Made by a program: the position numbers and the translations under genes
Source of the DNA: Leisingera sp. S132
GTDB taxonomy: Bacteria; Pseudomonadota; Alphaproteobacteria; Rhodobacterales; Rhodobacteraceae
Assembly (NCBI RefSeq): GCF_025144465.1
Contig: NZ_CP083553.1
Span: 2,168,001-2,232,000, forward strand
DNA: 64,000 nt
Reading direction: 5' to 3'
Part shown: positions 8,657-16,916 of the stretch, one piece after another
How the letters are laid out: every line of letters starts with the position of its first letter
How positions within the stretch are numbered: the stretch's first letter is position 1
The notes under the pieces: model-generated
Databases searched by the model: none
What the model was told of the DNA's origin: nothing
What the model saw: the letters and a program-made list of their open reading frames with translations, nothing else

Positions 8657-9178
8657 ATGAAAGGCCCATTGAAATTCAAACGGCGCCCGGCCACCGCGCT
8701 GGTGGCCATGGCAAACTCCCTGAGCATGGGCGATGCCGTCCCCGGTGATGAGCTGCGCCAGATCATCTCCGCGGTTGTGTCCGACCGCGCGGAACGCGCC
8801 GCTCTGCTGGCGGCCATCCGTACAGCCAACGATCCGGACTGCGGTCTGGCTGTTGCTGACTTGCTGACTGCCTATGCCTCTGAGGCCGCGGAGGCTGAGG
8901 CCCAGGCCCGTGACGCCGATCAGGTCATCGGCCAATGGGCCCAGCGTCTGGCCGCTGGCGCGCTGCTGGCAAGCTTTGGCGCGGCAATTGCCGGCACGGT
9001 GACCGGCGGGCTGGCCTTTGGCCTCACCCTGCTGTCATTTTCGGGATTTGTTTTTGCTACCGCCTCCCGCATCGGCGGACGGGGAAAGATGCGCCGCCGC
9101 GCGCAAGACCGGGACAGCGCCGACTCGCTGGCCCGCCATGTGCTGGAAGCAGGCAAACTGAAGAAGGAGGGGAAGTGA
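8657..9178 (+). CDS. Hypothetical protein with two membrane segments
   Basis: A 173-residue protein that I do not recognise. The first half is soluble, alanine/glutamate-rich helix (about residues 25-95). Two adjacent hydrophobic segments follow (GALLASFGAAIAGTVTGGL and FGLTLLSFSGFVFATA, about 97-135), then a strongly basic tail (GGRGKMRRRAQD). The frame is open upstream, but ATG 8657 is the first plausible start after the terminator; its ribosome-binding site is weak. A second small membrane-protein gene follows at 9232. Confidence 0.5.
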   Translation: MKGPLKFKRRPATALVAMANSLSMGDAVPGDELRQIISAVVSDRAERAALLAAIRTANDPDCGLAVADLLTAYASEAAEAEAQARDADQVIGQWAQRLAAGALLASFGAAIAGTVTGGLAFGLTLLSFSGFVFATASRIGGRGKMRRRAQDRDSADSLARHVLEAGKLKKEGK

Positions 9179-9231
9179 TATGGAATTTTCAGCTTTCTTC
9201 CCCTATATTGGCAGTGCAACCGGAGAAACGC

Positions 9232-9426
9232 ATGTTTGAAGCCATGGGACTTGAGACTGTCATCGTCAGCACGATCATCGGCGCCTGCGCCCTGTCTTTT
9301 GGCGCCAGTGCCTATCTTTTCATGCGTGCGCGTCCGCAGCCAGCGGCAAAAGATCTGGACAAGATCGTTAAGAACGCCCCCTATCACCGCCTGCACAACG
9401 TGCTGAAGGTTGAGGTCGGCTCCTGA
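9232..9426 (+). CDS. Small membrane protein (64 aa)
   Basis: A 64-residue protein with one N-terminal membrane segment (TVIVSTIIGACALSFGASAYLFM, about residues 9-31) and a short basic/charged tail (DLDKIVKNAPYHRLHNVLKVE). GGAGA lies about six bases before the ATG, and CCCTATATTGG upstream could supply a -10 box. Function unknown; it is followed at once by a terminator that serves the opposite-strand phaR gene. Confidence 0.55.
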   Translation: MFEAMGLETVIVSTIIGACALSFGASAYLFMRARPQPAAKDLDKIVKNAPYHRLHNVLKVEVGS

Positions 9427-9452
9427 TCCGCACCCGTCAGTAACCGCGCAGC

Positions 9453-9483
9453 AAAAAGCCCCCGCCGAACCGGACAGGGGCTT
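9453..9483 (-). terminator. Terminator of phaR
   Basis: AAGCCCC (9456-9462) pairs with GGGGCTT (9477-9483). Read on the minus strand it ends in TTTTT, so it terminates phaR; it may also act on the small gene ending at 9426. Confidence 0.7.
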
Positions 9484-9519
9484 GTGTGTTAATTTGGATG
9501 TCCGCGCCGGGCTTGGGCG

Positions 9520-10077
9520 TTATTTCATCTTCGACAATTTTTCCTGCAGCGCTGCCAGCTGTTTCTTGATGTCGTCCAGATCCTCGCCGCTGCTTTCGGA
9601 TTTCGCCTCCTCAGCCGCGCCGCCCGTCCAGCCGCCGGCGCCGAAACCGCCGGTCATTGCCTTCAGGAACGCCTCCTGCTGCGCCTTCATTGCCTCGAAC
9701 CCCGGCATCTTGGACATCGGGTTCATTGCGCTCATGTTTTCCATCATCTTCGACTGGCTTTCGCGCAGCATGTCAAAGGACGTCTGCAGGAACTGCGGCA
9801 TGACCCCGCCGCCCGGCACCATGTAGCTGCGCACCAGATCATTGAGCACATTGACCGGCAGAACGTTTTCGCCGCGGCTTTCATGCTCGGCGATGATCTG
9901 AAGCAGGTACTGGCGGGTCAGGTCGTCGCCGGTTTTCAGATCGACGATCTGCACTTCCCGGCCTTCCCGGATGAACCCCGCGATATCTTCCAGCGTGACG
10001 TAATCGCTGGTCTCGGTGTTATAAAGCCGCCGGCTCGCATACCGTTTGATCAGCAAGGGTTTGTCCTGATCTGCCAT
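9520..10077 (-). CDS. phaR: Polyhydroxyalkanoate synthesis repressor PhaR
   Basis: A 185-residue DNA-binding protein. The conserved PHB/PHA accumulation-regulator domain fills the N-terminus (LIKRYASRRLYNTETSDYVT at about 8-27, then IVDLKTGDDLTRQYLLQII), followed by the second domain and a variable Gly/Ala and Lys/Glu tail. PhaR senses PHA granules and represses phasin and synthase genes. In Paracoccus it is known to bind CTGC-N3/4-GCAG, and such sites are found upstream of the phasin and synthase genes in this window. Related half-sites lie in its own upstream region (10100-10128), so autoregulation is possible. Confidence 0.93.
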   Translation of the reverse strand: MADQDKPLLIKRYASRRLYNTETSDYVTLEDIAGFIREGREVQIVDLKTGDDLTRQYLLQIIAEHESRGENVLPVNVLNDLVRSYMVPGGGVMPQFLQTSFDMLRESQSKMMENMSAMNPMSKMPGFEAMKAQQEAFLKAMTGGFGAGGWTGGAAEEAKSESSGEDLDDIKKQLAALQEKLSKMK

Positions 10078-10098
10078 GTGTTCCCTCCCCGGTCATGA

Positions 10099-10128
10099 CG
10101 CATTGCAGCGAAGCCTATGCCAGTGCAG
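10099..10128. promoter_or_regulatory. Imperfect PhaR-type half-sites upstream of phaR
   Basis: CGCATTGCAG (10099-10108) and ATGCCAGTGCAG (10117-10128) each contain one GCAG half-site and an imperfect partner. They lie 22-51 bases before the phaR start. Autoregulation is inferred. Confidence 0.3.
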
Positions 10129-10204
10129 AACAAAAGGGAAGCCTTGGCGTGTTTTCCGCAACAATTGTTCTGTACACCCCTGCGGCGTCTGCAGCAAAAA
10201 CCGC

Positions 10205-10233
10205 TTGACCTGAACCCGGCTTGAGCTTTTATC
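10205..10233 (+). promoter_or_regulatory. Putative promoter of NAD(P)-binding protein gene
   Basis: TTGACC (10205-10210), 17-base spacing, TTTATC (10228-10233), about 40 bases before the start at 10274. Confidence 0.5.
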
Positions 10234-10273
10234 AGTACCCCCGCAGCAGTTTTTTGAGCGGGAGCATACAGCA

Positions 10274-11143
10274 ATGAACATCCTGATCCTGGGCGGCACC
10301 GGCTCAATCGGCACCGCCGTCACCCGGGAATTGGTCCGCCGCGGCCACAATGTCACCGGCCTCAGCCGGTCTGAAACATCGGACCGTAAGCTGGCAGCCC
10401 TGGGCGCCCGCCCCCTGCGGGGCGATCTGCGCGCACCTGGCGTCTGGGTGCGCGAAGCGGCCCGTACGGATGGCCTGATCCAGCTGGCCGCAACCTTCGA
10501 AGATGACATGGGCGAGGCCGATACCACGGCCATCACCGCAATCCTGCAGCAAACCGCCCTCCGCACGCAGCCGCTGCGGATGATCTATACCGGCGGGTGC
10601 TGGCTCTATGGCGCCACCGGCAGCCGCGTTGCCGATGAAACCAGCCCGATGCGGCCGATCAAACCGTTTGCCTGGATGCAACACAACGCCCGCATGGTGC
10701 TGGACGCCCCAGGCGTTTCCGCCGCGGTGATCCACCCTGCGTTGGTCTACCACGAAGACGGCGGCGCGTTTTCCCGCTATCTGGAGGCCGCGAGCCAGGC
10801 CAAACCGTTCGAGATCTGGGGCAGCATCTCCACCCGCTGGCCGCTGGTCCAGCGCGAGGATCTGGCCCGCGCTTACCGCCTGCTCCTCGAGGATCCGGAC
10901 CTAGAGGGTCATTTCAACGCCAGCGCTCAGGATGGCGTGCCGGTGGCCGAAATCACCCGCGAGATCGCCCGCCGGCGGAGCCATGACGGCGGCTATGTGG
11001 TGCGCAGCCTGAAACATGTGCTGATCAAATACGGAGACTGGGCCGAAGGCCCCACGCTGGACCAGAAGATGGGCTCCGGCAAGCTGCGCGATCTGACCGG
11101 CTGGCAACCGCAATTCGCCAGCTTCCGCGATGCGCAGTTTTAA
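10274..11143 (+). CDS. NAD(P)-binding epimerase/dehydratase-like protein
   Basis: A 289-residue extended short-chain dehydrogenase-type protein. The N-terminal Rossmann motif is LILGGTGSIGTAVTRELVRRG; an acidic dinucleotide-discriminating residue is replaced by RSETSDRK, which favours NADP. A YxxxK motif is not evident at the usual place (WMQHNARMV lies there), so catalysis may be altered or absent. It sits between phaR and a cyclase gene without an obvious link to either; GGGAG provides the ribosome-binding site. Confidence 0.7.
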   Translation: MNILILGGTGSIGTAVTRELVRRGHNVTGLSRSETSDRKLAALGARPLRGDLRAPGVWVREAARTDGLIQLAATFEDDMGEADTTAITAILQQTALRTQPLRMIYTGGCWLYGATGSRVADETSPMRPIKPFAWMQHNARMVLDAPGVSAAVIHPALVYHEDGGAFSRYLEAASQAKPFEIWGSISTRWPLVQREDLARAYRLLLEDPDLEGHFNASAQDGVPVAEITREIARRRSHDGGYVVRSLKHVLIKYGDWAEGPTLDQKMGSGKLRDLTGWQPQFASFRDAQF

Positions 11144-11170
11144 AGCCCGGACAGAAACCATTGAATAATG

Positions 11171-11222
11171 TATCATATTATTTGCATCTAAATTTTCGAA
11201 AAGACTCTCAATATGATATAAT
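11171..11222 (+). promoter_or_regulatory. AT-rich promoter with inverted repeat upstream of cyclase gene
   Basis: A consensus -10 box TATAAT lies at 11217-11222 in an unusually AT-rich stretch. The octamers TATCATAT (11171-11178) and ATATGATA (11211-11218) are exact inverted repeats 40 bases apart, the second covering the -10 box. This arrangement could be an operator pair; no convincing -35 box is seen. Confidence 0.5.
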
Positions 11223-11243
11223 GGGCATCAGGTCTTTGAGTCT

Positions 11244-13007
11244 GTGGTGGCAGGGAATATGGCTGACCAAGGGGACAGACAGAGACAAGCTGCCATTCTG
11301 ATCGCTGACGTGGCCGGGTTCTCCGCGATGGTGGAAACCGGAGAAACCGAGGCTGTTGCGGCCGTGCGCAAACTGGCGGACGAGATCATCGTGCCCGCAG
11401 CGCGTCAGTATTCAGGCCAGCTTGTCAAAACACTGGGGGACGGGTTCCTGCTGGAATTCCCCTCCTCCCTGCAGGCTGTTAAGGCAGCCCTGCTGATATC
11501 CAGGAAATCAACGGGCCGGGCAGCCAGCCAGGGCACCAGGCGTCTTGTGTTGCGAATGGGGATCCACAGCGGGAATGTGATCTCGTCCGGAGACGACCTG
11601 TTCGGCAACTGCGTCAACATTGCCGCCCGGCTCGAAAGCCTGGCCGGGCCGGGCGAAATCTGTGTCTCCGGCACCGTGCAGGAACAGGTTCGCGGACGGA
11701 TCAATGCTGCCTTCGATGACCTGGGCCTGCAGGTCATCCGCAATATATCCGATCCGGTGCGGATATTCCGCATTGCCGAAAACACCATGCCGCAGCTGGA
11801 TCCCGAAGGCCCCTCCTATGAAATCTCTGTTGCGATTCTGCCGTTTACCGGAAAACCTGCCGCTTCGGACAGTGCAAACGGCCTGGCGGAAACCCTGACC
11901 GAAGACATCACAATCGGTCTCTCCCGCTTTCGCGAACTGCGGGTGATATCCCGGACGACAGCGCTGCGCTACGCCCGCCGCGCGTCTGAAACTTCCGTGG
12001 CCGCGGTTGAGCTGGGGGTGCGGTACCTGGCCGAAGGCACAGTGCGGCAGTTGCCGGACAAACTGCGGGTTGCCGTCTCTCTGGCAGATGGGATCAGCGG
12101 CACTACGCTGCTCAGCGAGCAATACCATTTGGAGGACGGAGCCAGCATTGGCCAGCAGGACGCCCTGACCCGGCAGATCACGCAAACGCTGGCAGGACAG
12201 CTGCAGGCCACCGCAAAACGGAAATCGGCTGCGCTCCCTGCAGCCGGCAGCCCTATGACTGCGAAAGACCTTGTGCTGAAAGCAAAGGCGCTGATCCTGG
12301 ACACCCGCGAGGCGCTGCTGCAATGCCGCAGCCTGTACCAGCAGGCCAGCGATGCCGACCCCGGCAATGCCACGGCCTGTTCAGGCCTCGCGCTGACCTA
12401 CCTGGTGGAATGGATGAGCGGCTGGGGCAAGTCGCCTGCGGAAACCCTGGACCGGGCCTTCCCGCTACTGCGTCGTGCCGCCCGTATCGACCCGCTGGAC
12501 AGCGTCGCGCAGCGCCGTCTGGCCGTCATGCACCTGTTCAAGGGCGAGTTCCCCCTGGCCGAGGATCATTTCCAGCGCGCCCTGGCGCTCAACCCGAATG
12601 ACACCGACACCATGGCTTTCCGCGGCCTTGCAATGGTCTATCAGGGCCAGCCGGAACAAGCGCTTGCCGAGCTGGAAGAGGCCACCGCACGCAACCCGTT
12701 CCATCCGACCTATTTTCATTGGTTCAAGGGACTGGCGCTGTACATGTGCCGGGAGTACCGGCCAGGCATCTCTGAAGTGAACAAGGCGGTAGGGCTGTTT
12801 CCCGGCTTCCCTGCCCCGCGCCGCCATCTGGCGGCCTGCTACGGCCAGCTGGGCGACCGGGCTGCCGCGGCCCAGGAATGCGGGCGCATCCTACAGCTGG
12901 AACCCGGGTTCTCCGTCACCCGCATCCAGGGCACGTTGCCCTTTGCCAAAACAGAAGACCTGGAACACTACTGCGATGGGCTGCGCCGCGCCGGGCTGCC
13001 GGAGTAA
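11244..13007 (+). CDS. Class III adenylate/guanylate cyclase with TolB/FlgO-like and TPR regions
   Basis: A 587-residue protein (582 if ATG 11259 is used; GTG 11244 is also weakly supported). The cyclase domain covers about residues 15-185. Metal aspartates are Asp22 (LIADVAGFS) and Asp66 (VKTLGDGFLLEF), with Lys62 at the purine-binding position and Asn125/Arg129 in VNIAARLE. The second purine-specificity position, usually Asp, is Asn122 (FGNCVN), so nucleotide preference is uncertain. Residues about 195-330 resemble the TolB/FlgO-like domain common in such proteins (AILPFTGKP, LAEGTVRQ), and residues 345-580 contain TPR repeats. No membrane helix is evident, so it is probably cytoplasmic. 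Confidence 0.82.
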   Translation: MVAGNMADQGDRQRQAAILIADVAGFSAMVETGETEAVAAVRKLADEIIVPAARQYSGQLVKTLGDGFLLEFPSSLQAVKAALLISRKSTGRAASQGTRRLVLRMGIHSGNVISSGDDLFGNCVNIAARLESLAGPGEICVSGTVQEQVRGRINAAFDDLGLQVIRNISDPVRIFRIAENTMPQLDPEGPSYEISVAILPFTGKPAASDSANGLAETLTEDITIGLSRFRELRVISRTTALRYARRASETSVAAVELGVRYLAEGTVRQLPDKLRVAVSLADGISGTTLLSEQYHLEDGASIGQQDALTRQITQTLAGQLQATAKRKSAALPAAGSPMTAKDLVLKAKALILDTREALLQCRSLYQQASDADPGNATACSGLALTYLVEWMSGWGKSPAETLDRAFPLLRRAARIDPLDSVAQRRLAVMHLFKGEFPLAEDHFQRALALNPNDTDTMAFRGLAMVYQGQPEQALAELEEATARNPFHPTYFHWFKGLALYMCREYRPGISEVNKAVGLFPGFPAPRRHLAACYGQLGDRAAAAQECGRILQLEPGFSVTRIQGTLPFAKTEDLEHYCDGLRRAGLPE

Positions 13008-13037
13008 GGTGTGAAATCCGGGTGATCCCTGAAATGC

Positions 13038-13070
13038 AAAAGGACAGGCCTTGCGGCCTGCCCTTCTTCA
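13038..13070. terminator. Bidirectional terminator between cyclase and phasin genes
   Basis: CAGGCC/GGCCTG stem with a TTGC loop, extended by GG/CC across a mismatch. It has CCTTCTT on the plus side and TCCTTTT on the minus side. Confidence 0.6.
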
Positions 13071-13119
13071 CGTTCCGGCGCCATCAGGGAGGAGAGCGAG
13101 GGCCGGATCGTGGTCGTTC

Positions 13120-13569
13120 TTACTTGGCAGCTGCCGAAGCTTTTTTCGCAGCCGAGGTCACTTCTTCGGTGGCCTTTTTCACGGCTGCGGTTGCTTCTTC
13201 GGTTGCGTCCTTGCCAGCAGCCATCAGCAGCTCAACGGTGTCCATCTGGACTTTTTTGGCGACCTCAGCAAAGGCAGCCATGTTCTCGGCAGCCACTTCA
13301 GCGGAAGCGGATGCGAAGTCGGTTGCGGCTTTTGCGTAGTCGGCCGGCTCTGCTTTGACTTTGGAAACGTCGCTCAGCTTGGCGATGGTTTCTTTGGTCC
13401 ACTTGCTGGAGATCTCGGCGGATTTGCCGGCTGCGTCCAGTGCAACAGCGGACAGCTTCTCGTTCAGAGCTGCGGTGTTCTTGAATGCGTCTTCCATCGC
13501 TTTGGTGTCGACCGGGAAGGCGCCCATGAAGTCTTTCATCATCGCGGTGAAGTCTTGGGTCTTTGCCAT
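13120..13569 (-). CDS. phaP: Phasin family protein
   Basis: A 149-residue, alanine- and lysine-rich, fully helical protein. The phasin pattern is visible: an N-terminal MAKTQDFTAMMKDFMGAFPVD, then amphipathic helices (AAGKSAEISSKWTKETIAKL) and an Ala/Lys/Glu tail of AAKKASAAAK type. Phasins coat PHA granules and control their number and size. The gene lies 132 bases downstream of phaC on the same strand, with its own upstream PhaR-type sites (13637-13676). GAGGAA precedes the ATG. Confidence 0.88.
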   Translation of the reverse strand: MAKTQDFTAMMKDFMGAFPVDTKAMEDAFKNTAALNEKLSAVALDAAGKSAEISSKWTKETIAKLSDVSKVKAEPADYAKAATDFASASAEVAAENMAAFAEVAKKVQMDTVELLMAAGKDATEEATAAVKKATEEVTSAAKKASAAAK

Positions 13570-13636
13570 AGTTCTAATTCCTCAGAAAGCTGCAGCAGGA
13601 CCATCCTGCGCTCTTAGCATGAGAGGAATATGCGTG

Positions 13637-13676
13637 CTGCACTGCGGCATTTCAAGAGATTTTTGCTGCAGTGCAG
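13637..13676. promoter_or_regulatory. PhaR-type operator pair upstream of phasin gene
   Basis: CTGCAGTGCAG at 13666-13676 is an exact CTGC-N3-GCAG site; CTGCACTGCGG at 13637-13647 is a near match 29 bases away. A further CTGC/GCAG cluster lies at 13590-13598. The CTGC-N3/4-GCAG pattern is the motif described for Paracoccus PhaR. Confidence 0.6.
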
Positions 13677-13701
13677 AAAAAATTCTTCCGCACCTGCAAA
13701 T

Positions 13702-15504
13702 TCAACGGTTTGCCTTCACCTTCACATAGGAGCCCGGGGCCGGCATCAAAGAGGCGAAGCTCGAATCCCCCACCTCGCGGGCAGGAACCTGCTTGCCGGA
13801 GCGTTTCTTCAGCCAGTCGTTCCAGCGCGGCCACCAGGAGCCTTCATGGTACTCCGCGCCTTCCATCCAGGCCTCGCTGCCGCCCTTCAAATCATCGTTG
13901 GTGTAATGGCCGTATTTCTTCTTGCTGGGCGGATTGACGATGCCCGCGATATGACCGGACTCGGATACGATGAAGCTCTTGCTGCGCGACCCCATTTGCT
14001 GCACACCAGCATAGCAGTCCTTCCAGCGGGCGATATGGTCGGTCTCGCAGGTGATCGCCATCAGCGGCACATCCACGTCCTTGATATGCAGCTTGTGGCC
14101 CATCAGCTCGAACCCTTCGCCGACAAACTCGTTGTTCTGGCACAGGCCCCGCAGATACTGCACCGCCATCCGGCCCGGCAGGTTGGCGCCGTCGCCGTTC
14201 CAGTAAAGCAGGTCAAACGCAGGCGGCGTCTCACCCATCATGTAGCTTTTGACCGCCGGGCCGTAGATCAGGTCCTTGGAACGCAGGAACGACATGGTGC
14301 GCGCAATCACCCACGACCGCAGCAACCCTTCTTCCTCCACCTGCGCCTCGATCCCGTCGACGAAATCATTCTGCAGGAATGGGGTGAACTCACCCTGATC
14401 ACCGAAATCGGTAAGGGTGGTAAAGAAGGTCGCCGATTTCACCGACTTGTCGCCGCGCTGTTTCAGCAATGACAGCGTCAGGCTCAGCGTGGTTCCCGCG
14501 ATGCAATAGCCCACCGCGTTCACCTGCTTCACCTTGCAGATCTCCTTGGCGGTCTCGATCGCGGCAAGGAAGCCCTCCTGGATGTAATCCTCCATCCCCA
14601 CATCAGCATGGCTGGCGTCCGCATTCACCCAGGAGACCACAAACAGCGTATATCCCTGCTCGGTCACCCATTTGATCAGGCTGTTCTGCGCCTTGAGGTC
14701 GAGGATGTAGAACTTGTTGATCCACGGCGGGAACAGCACAATCGGTGTTTCATGCACGGACTCCGTCGCAGGCTTGTACTGTATCAGCTCCATCATCCGG
14801 TTGCGGTAGACCACATCACCCGGCGTGGTGGCGATATTGCCGCCCAGCTCAAAAGCGCTCTCATCCGCCAGCCGCACCACCAGTTCGCCGTTGTTGGCCT
14901 CCAGATCGGTAACCAGGTTCTCCAGACCGTCAATCAGCGACTGGCCCTCTGTTTCCACAGCCTTCTCCAGCGCGTCCGGGTTGGTCGGCAGGAAATTGGT
15001 CGGCGCCATCATCTCGATGATCTGATCGGCGAAATATGAAAGCCGCTGCTTGTCCTTGCGGTCCAGGTCCACAGCTTCCTGCACCGCCTTGCGGATCGCA
15101 TCCGCGTTGGTCGTGTACTGCTGCTTCACGAAATTGAAGTACGGGCTGGTCTCCCACAGCGGATTCGAAAAACGGCGGTCCTTCGGGCCGCCGTCATCCG
15201 TGTTCTCAAATTTTCCAGCCAGGGCTTTCTGCGCTTCGGCAAAATTCAGCACAGACTTGCTCCAGTACTCGACCTGCTGCTCCAGGATCTTGGCCGGGTT
15301 CTGCATCGCTTCGGCCCAATAGGCAGTTGCTGCACGCGCATAAAGCTCTTGATTCGGGCCGTCCAACGCCGGGTTATGCGGCACCTTCCGGGACATGACA
15401 TCCGCCAGACGTTTGCTCAGCTCCTCCACACGGGTCATGTTTTCCTTAAGCTTTTCAATGCTCTCAGAATTCGGGGCTGCGGATAATTCGTCACTAGTTG
15501 TCAT
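13702..15504 (-). CDS. phaC: Class I polyhydroxyalkanoate synthase
   Basis: A 600-residue polymerase that adds 3-hydroxyacyl-CoA units to the growing PHA chain at the granule. The lipase-like box carries the catalytic Cys334 (VGYCIAGT). Asp489 (ITCETDH) and His518 (SESGHIAG) complete the triad. Length and the WINKFYILDL segment match class I enzymes. It is divergent from phaZ across about 130 bases that contain a PhaR-type site (15529-15539). The phasin gene follows downstream on the same strand. Confidence 0.96.
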   Translation of the reverse strand: MTTSDELSAAPNSESIEKLKENMTRVEELSKRLADVMSRKVPHNPALDGPNQELYARAATAYWAEAMQNPAKILEQQVEYWSKSVLNFAEAQKALAGKFENTDDGGPKDRRFSNPLWETSPYFNFVKQQYTTNADAIRKAVQEAVDLDRKDKQRLSYFADQIIEMMAPTNFLPTNPDALEKAVETEGQSLIDGLENLVTDLEANNGELVVRLADESAFELGGNIATTPGDVVYRNRMMELIQYKPATESVHETPIVLFPPWINKFYILDLKAQNSLIKWVTEQGYTLFVVSWVNADASHADVGMEDYIQEGFLAAIETAKEICKVKQVNAVGYCIAGTTLSLTLSLLKQRGDKSVKSATFFTTLTDFGDQGEFTPFLQNDFVDGIEAQVEEEGLLRSWVIARTMSFLRSKDLIYGPAVKSYMMGETPPAFDLLYWNGDGANLPGRMAVQYLRGLCQNNEFVGEGFELMGHKLHIKDVDVPLMAITCETDHIARWKDCYAGVQQMGSRSKSFIVSESGHIAGIVNPPSKKKYGHYTNDDLKGGSEAWMEGAEYHEGSWWPRWNDWLKKRSGKQVPAREVGDSSFASLMPAPGSYVKVKANR

Positions 15505-15528
15505 ATAAAAGAATCCCTCATAGGCTTT

Positions 15529-15539
15529 CTGCTATGCAG
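15529..15539. promoter_or_regulatory. PhaR-type operator between phaC and phaZ
   Basis: CTGCTATGCAG is an exact CTGC-N3-GCAG site, 25 bases upstream of the phaC start; another CTGC lies at 15549-15552. It could affect both divergent genes. Confidence 0.55.
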
Positions 15540-15574
15540 AATACTCTTCTGCATTTTTCAGGGCAAAGCGGCGA

Positions 15575-15606
15575 TTGGTCCGATAGTCCGGATTTGTTGG
15601 TCCGAT
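15575..15606. repeat. Direct repeat TTGGTCCGAT upstream of phaZ
   Basis: The ten-base sequence TTGGTCCGAT occurs at 15575-15584 and again at 15597-15606, a 22-base period (two helical turns), 32 bases before the phaZ start. The spacing on one helix face suggests an activator or repressor site distinct from PhaR. Confidence 0.5.
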
Positions 15607-15637
15607 GACGCTGGGGCAAAGCCCGAAGGAGACGCGC

Positions 15638-16912
15638 ATGCGATACATGATGACCTACGACCTGATGGAGACCGTCCGGAACACCAACCAATGGCTGGGA
15701 GCCACCGCCCTCTCCATGGCATCTTACCCGGTCTTTTCCGCCTTGCCAAACCCTGCCCTCAGCTGGATGGCCGCCTGGGGTGAAGTGACGGAACGTACTT
15801 ATCAGCGCATGGTGGTGAAACCCGACTGGGGCATCCCATCCTTCACTTGCGAAGACGGCAAGGACCACGTTGTTGAAATCTCCAATGTGCTGGAGCGCCC
15901 CTTTGGCGACCTCATCCATTTCAAGGTCAGCGGACGTGAGGAACAGCCGCGCAAGGTGCTGCTGGTTGCCCCGATGTCCGGCCATTACGCCACCCTCCTC
16001 CGCTCTACCGTGCAAAGTCTGATCAGGAACTGTGAAGTCTATGTGACGGACTGGCACAACGCCCGCGACATCCCTGTTTCTGCAGGGAAATTCGACGTCG
16101 AGGATTACACGCTTTACCTCGTCGACTTCATGCGCGAGCTGGGCCCCGACATCCATGTGGTCGCGGTCTGCCAGCCGGTGCCGCTGACGCTTGCCGCCAC
16201 CGCCTATCTGGCGGAGCAGGATCCCAAGGCGCAGCCGTCCTCGCTGACGCTGATCGGCGGCCCGGTGGACCCGGACGCCACCCCCACCGAAGTCACCGAT
16301 TTTGGCCGCCGCGTCACCATGGGCCAGCTCGAGGAAACCATGATCCAGCGCGTCGGCTACAAGTACAAGGGCGTCGGCCGCAAGGTCTACCCGGGCCTTT
16401 TGCAGCTCGCGTCTTTCATGTCGATGAACGGCGAACGGCATTCCAAGGCCTTCATGGACCAGATCCAGCGCGTGTCCCGCGGCGAAGCTTCCGACCACGA
16501 TGCCCACAACCGCTTCTACGACGAATACCTCGCCGTGATGGACATGACGGCGGAGTTCTACCTGTCCACGGTCGAGCGCATCTTCAAGAAGCGCGAGATC
16601 GCCCGCAACGAATTCGTGGTGAACGGCCACAAGATCGACTTCTCCAAGATTACCGATGTGGCGGTCAAAACCGTTGAAGGCGCCAAGGACGACATCTCCG
16701 CTCCCGGCCAGTGCATCGCCGCGCTGGATCTCTGCACCGGCCTGCCGGAGGAGAAGAAGGCCAGCCATGTGGAACCGGGCGCCGGCCATTACGGCATCTT
16801 TGCAGGCCGCAGCTGGCGCAACAATATCCGTCCGCTGGTGATCGACTTCATGAACGCCAACAGCCGCAAGAAGCCGGTACGCAACCCTGCCAACAAAAAC
16901 ACGGCTGCCTGA
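15638..16912 (+). CDS. phaZ: Intracellular polyhydroxyalkanoate depolymerase
   Basis: A 424-residue intracellular depolymerase that mobilises stored PHA. The nucleophile region reads VVAVCQPVP with Cys178, the cysteine used in place of serine by PhaZ enzymes of this type (Cupriavidus PhaZ reads CQPSVP; here one residue is absent). GAGHYGIF near the C-terminus supplies the catalytic histidine. ATG 15638 is chosen because AAGGAGA (15626-15632) precedes it, rather than the in-frame ATG at 15605. It is divergent from phaC. Confidence 0.93.
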   Translation: MRYMMTYDLMETVRNTNQWLGATALSMASYPVFSALPNPALSWMAAWGEVTERTYQRMVVKPDWGIPSFTCEDGKDHVVEISNVLERPFGDLIHFKVSGREEQPRKVLLVAPMSGHYATLLRSTVQSLIRNCEVYVTDWHNARDIPVSAGKFDVEDYTLYLVDFMRELGPDIHVVAVCQPVPLTLAATAYLAEQDPKAQPSSLTLIGGPVDPDATPTEVTDFGRRVTMGQLEETMIQRVGYKYKGVGRKVYPGLLQLASFMSMNGERHSKAFMDQIQRVSRGEASDHDAHNRFYDEYLAVMDMTAEFYLSTVERIFKKREIARNEFVVNGHKIDFSKITDVAVKTVEGAKDDISAPGQCIAALDLCTGLPEEKKASHVEPGAGHYGIFAGRSWRNNIRPLVIDFMNANSRKKPVRNPANKNTAA

Positions 16913-16916
16913 CCGT

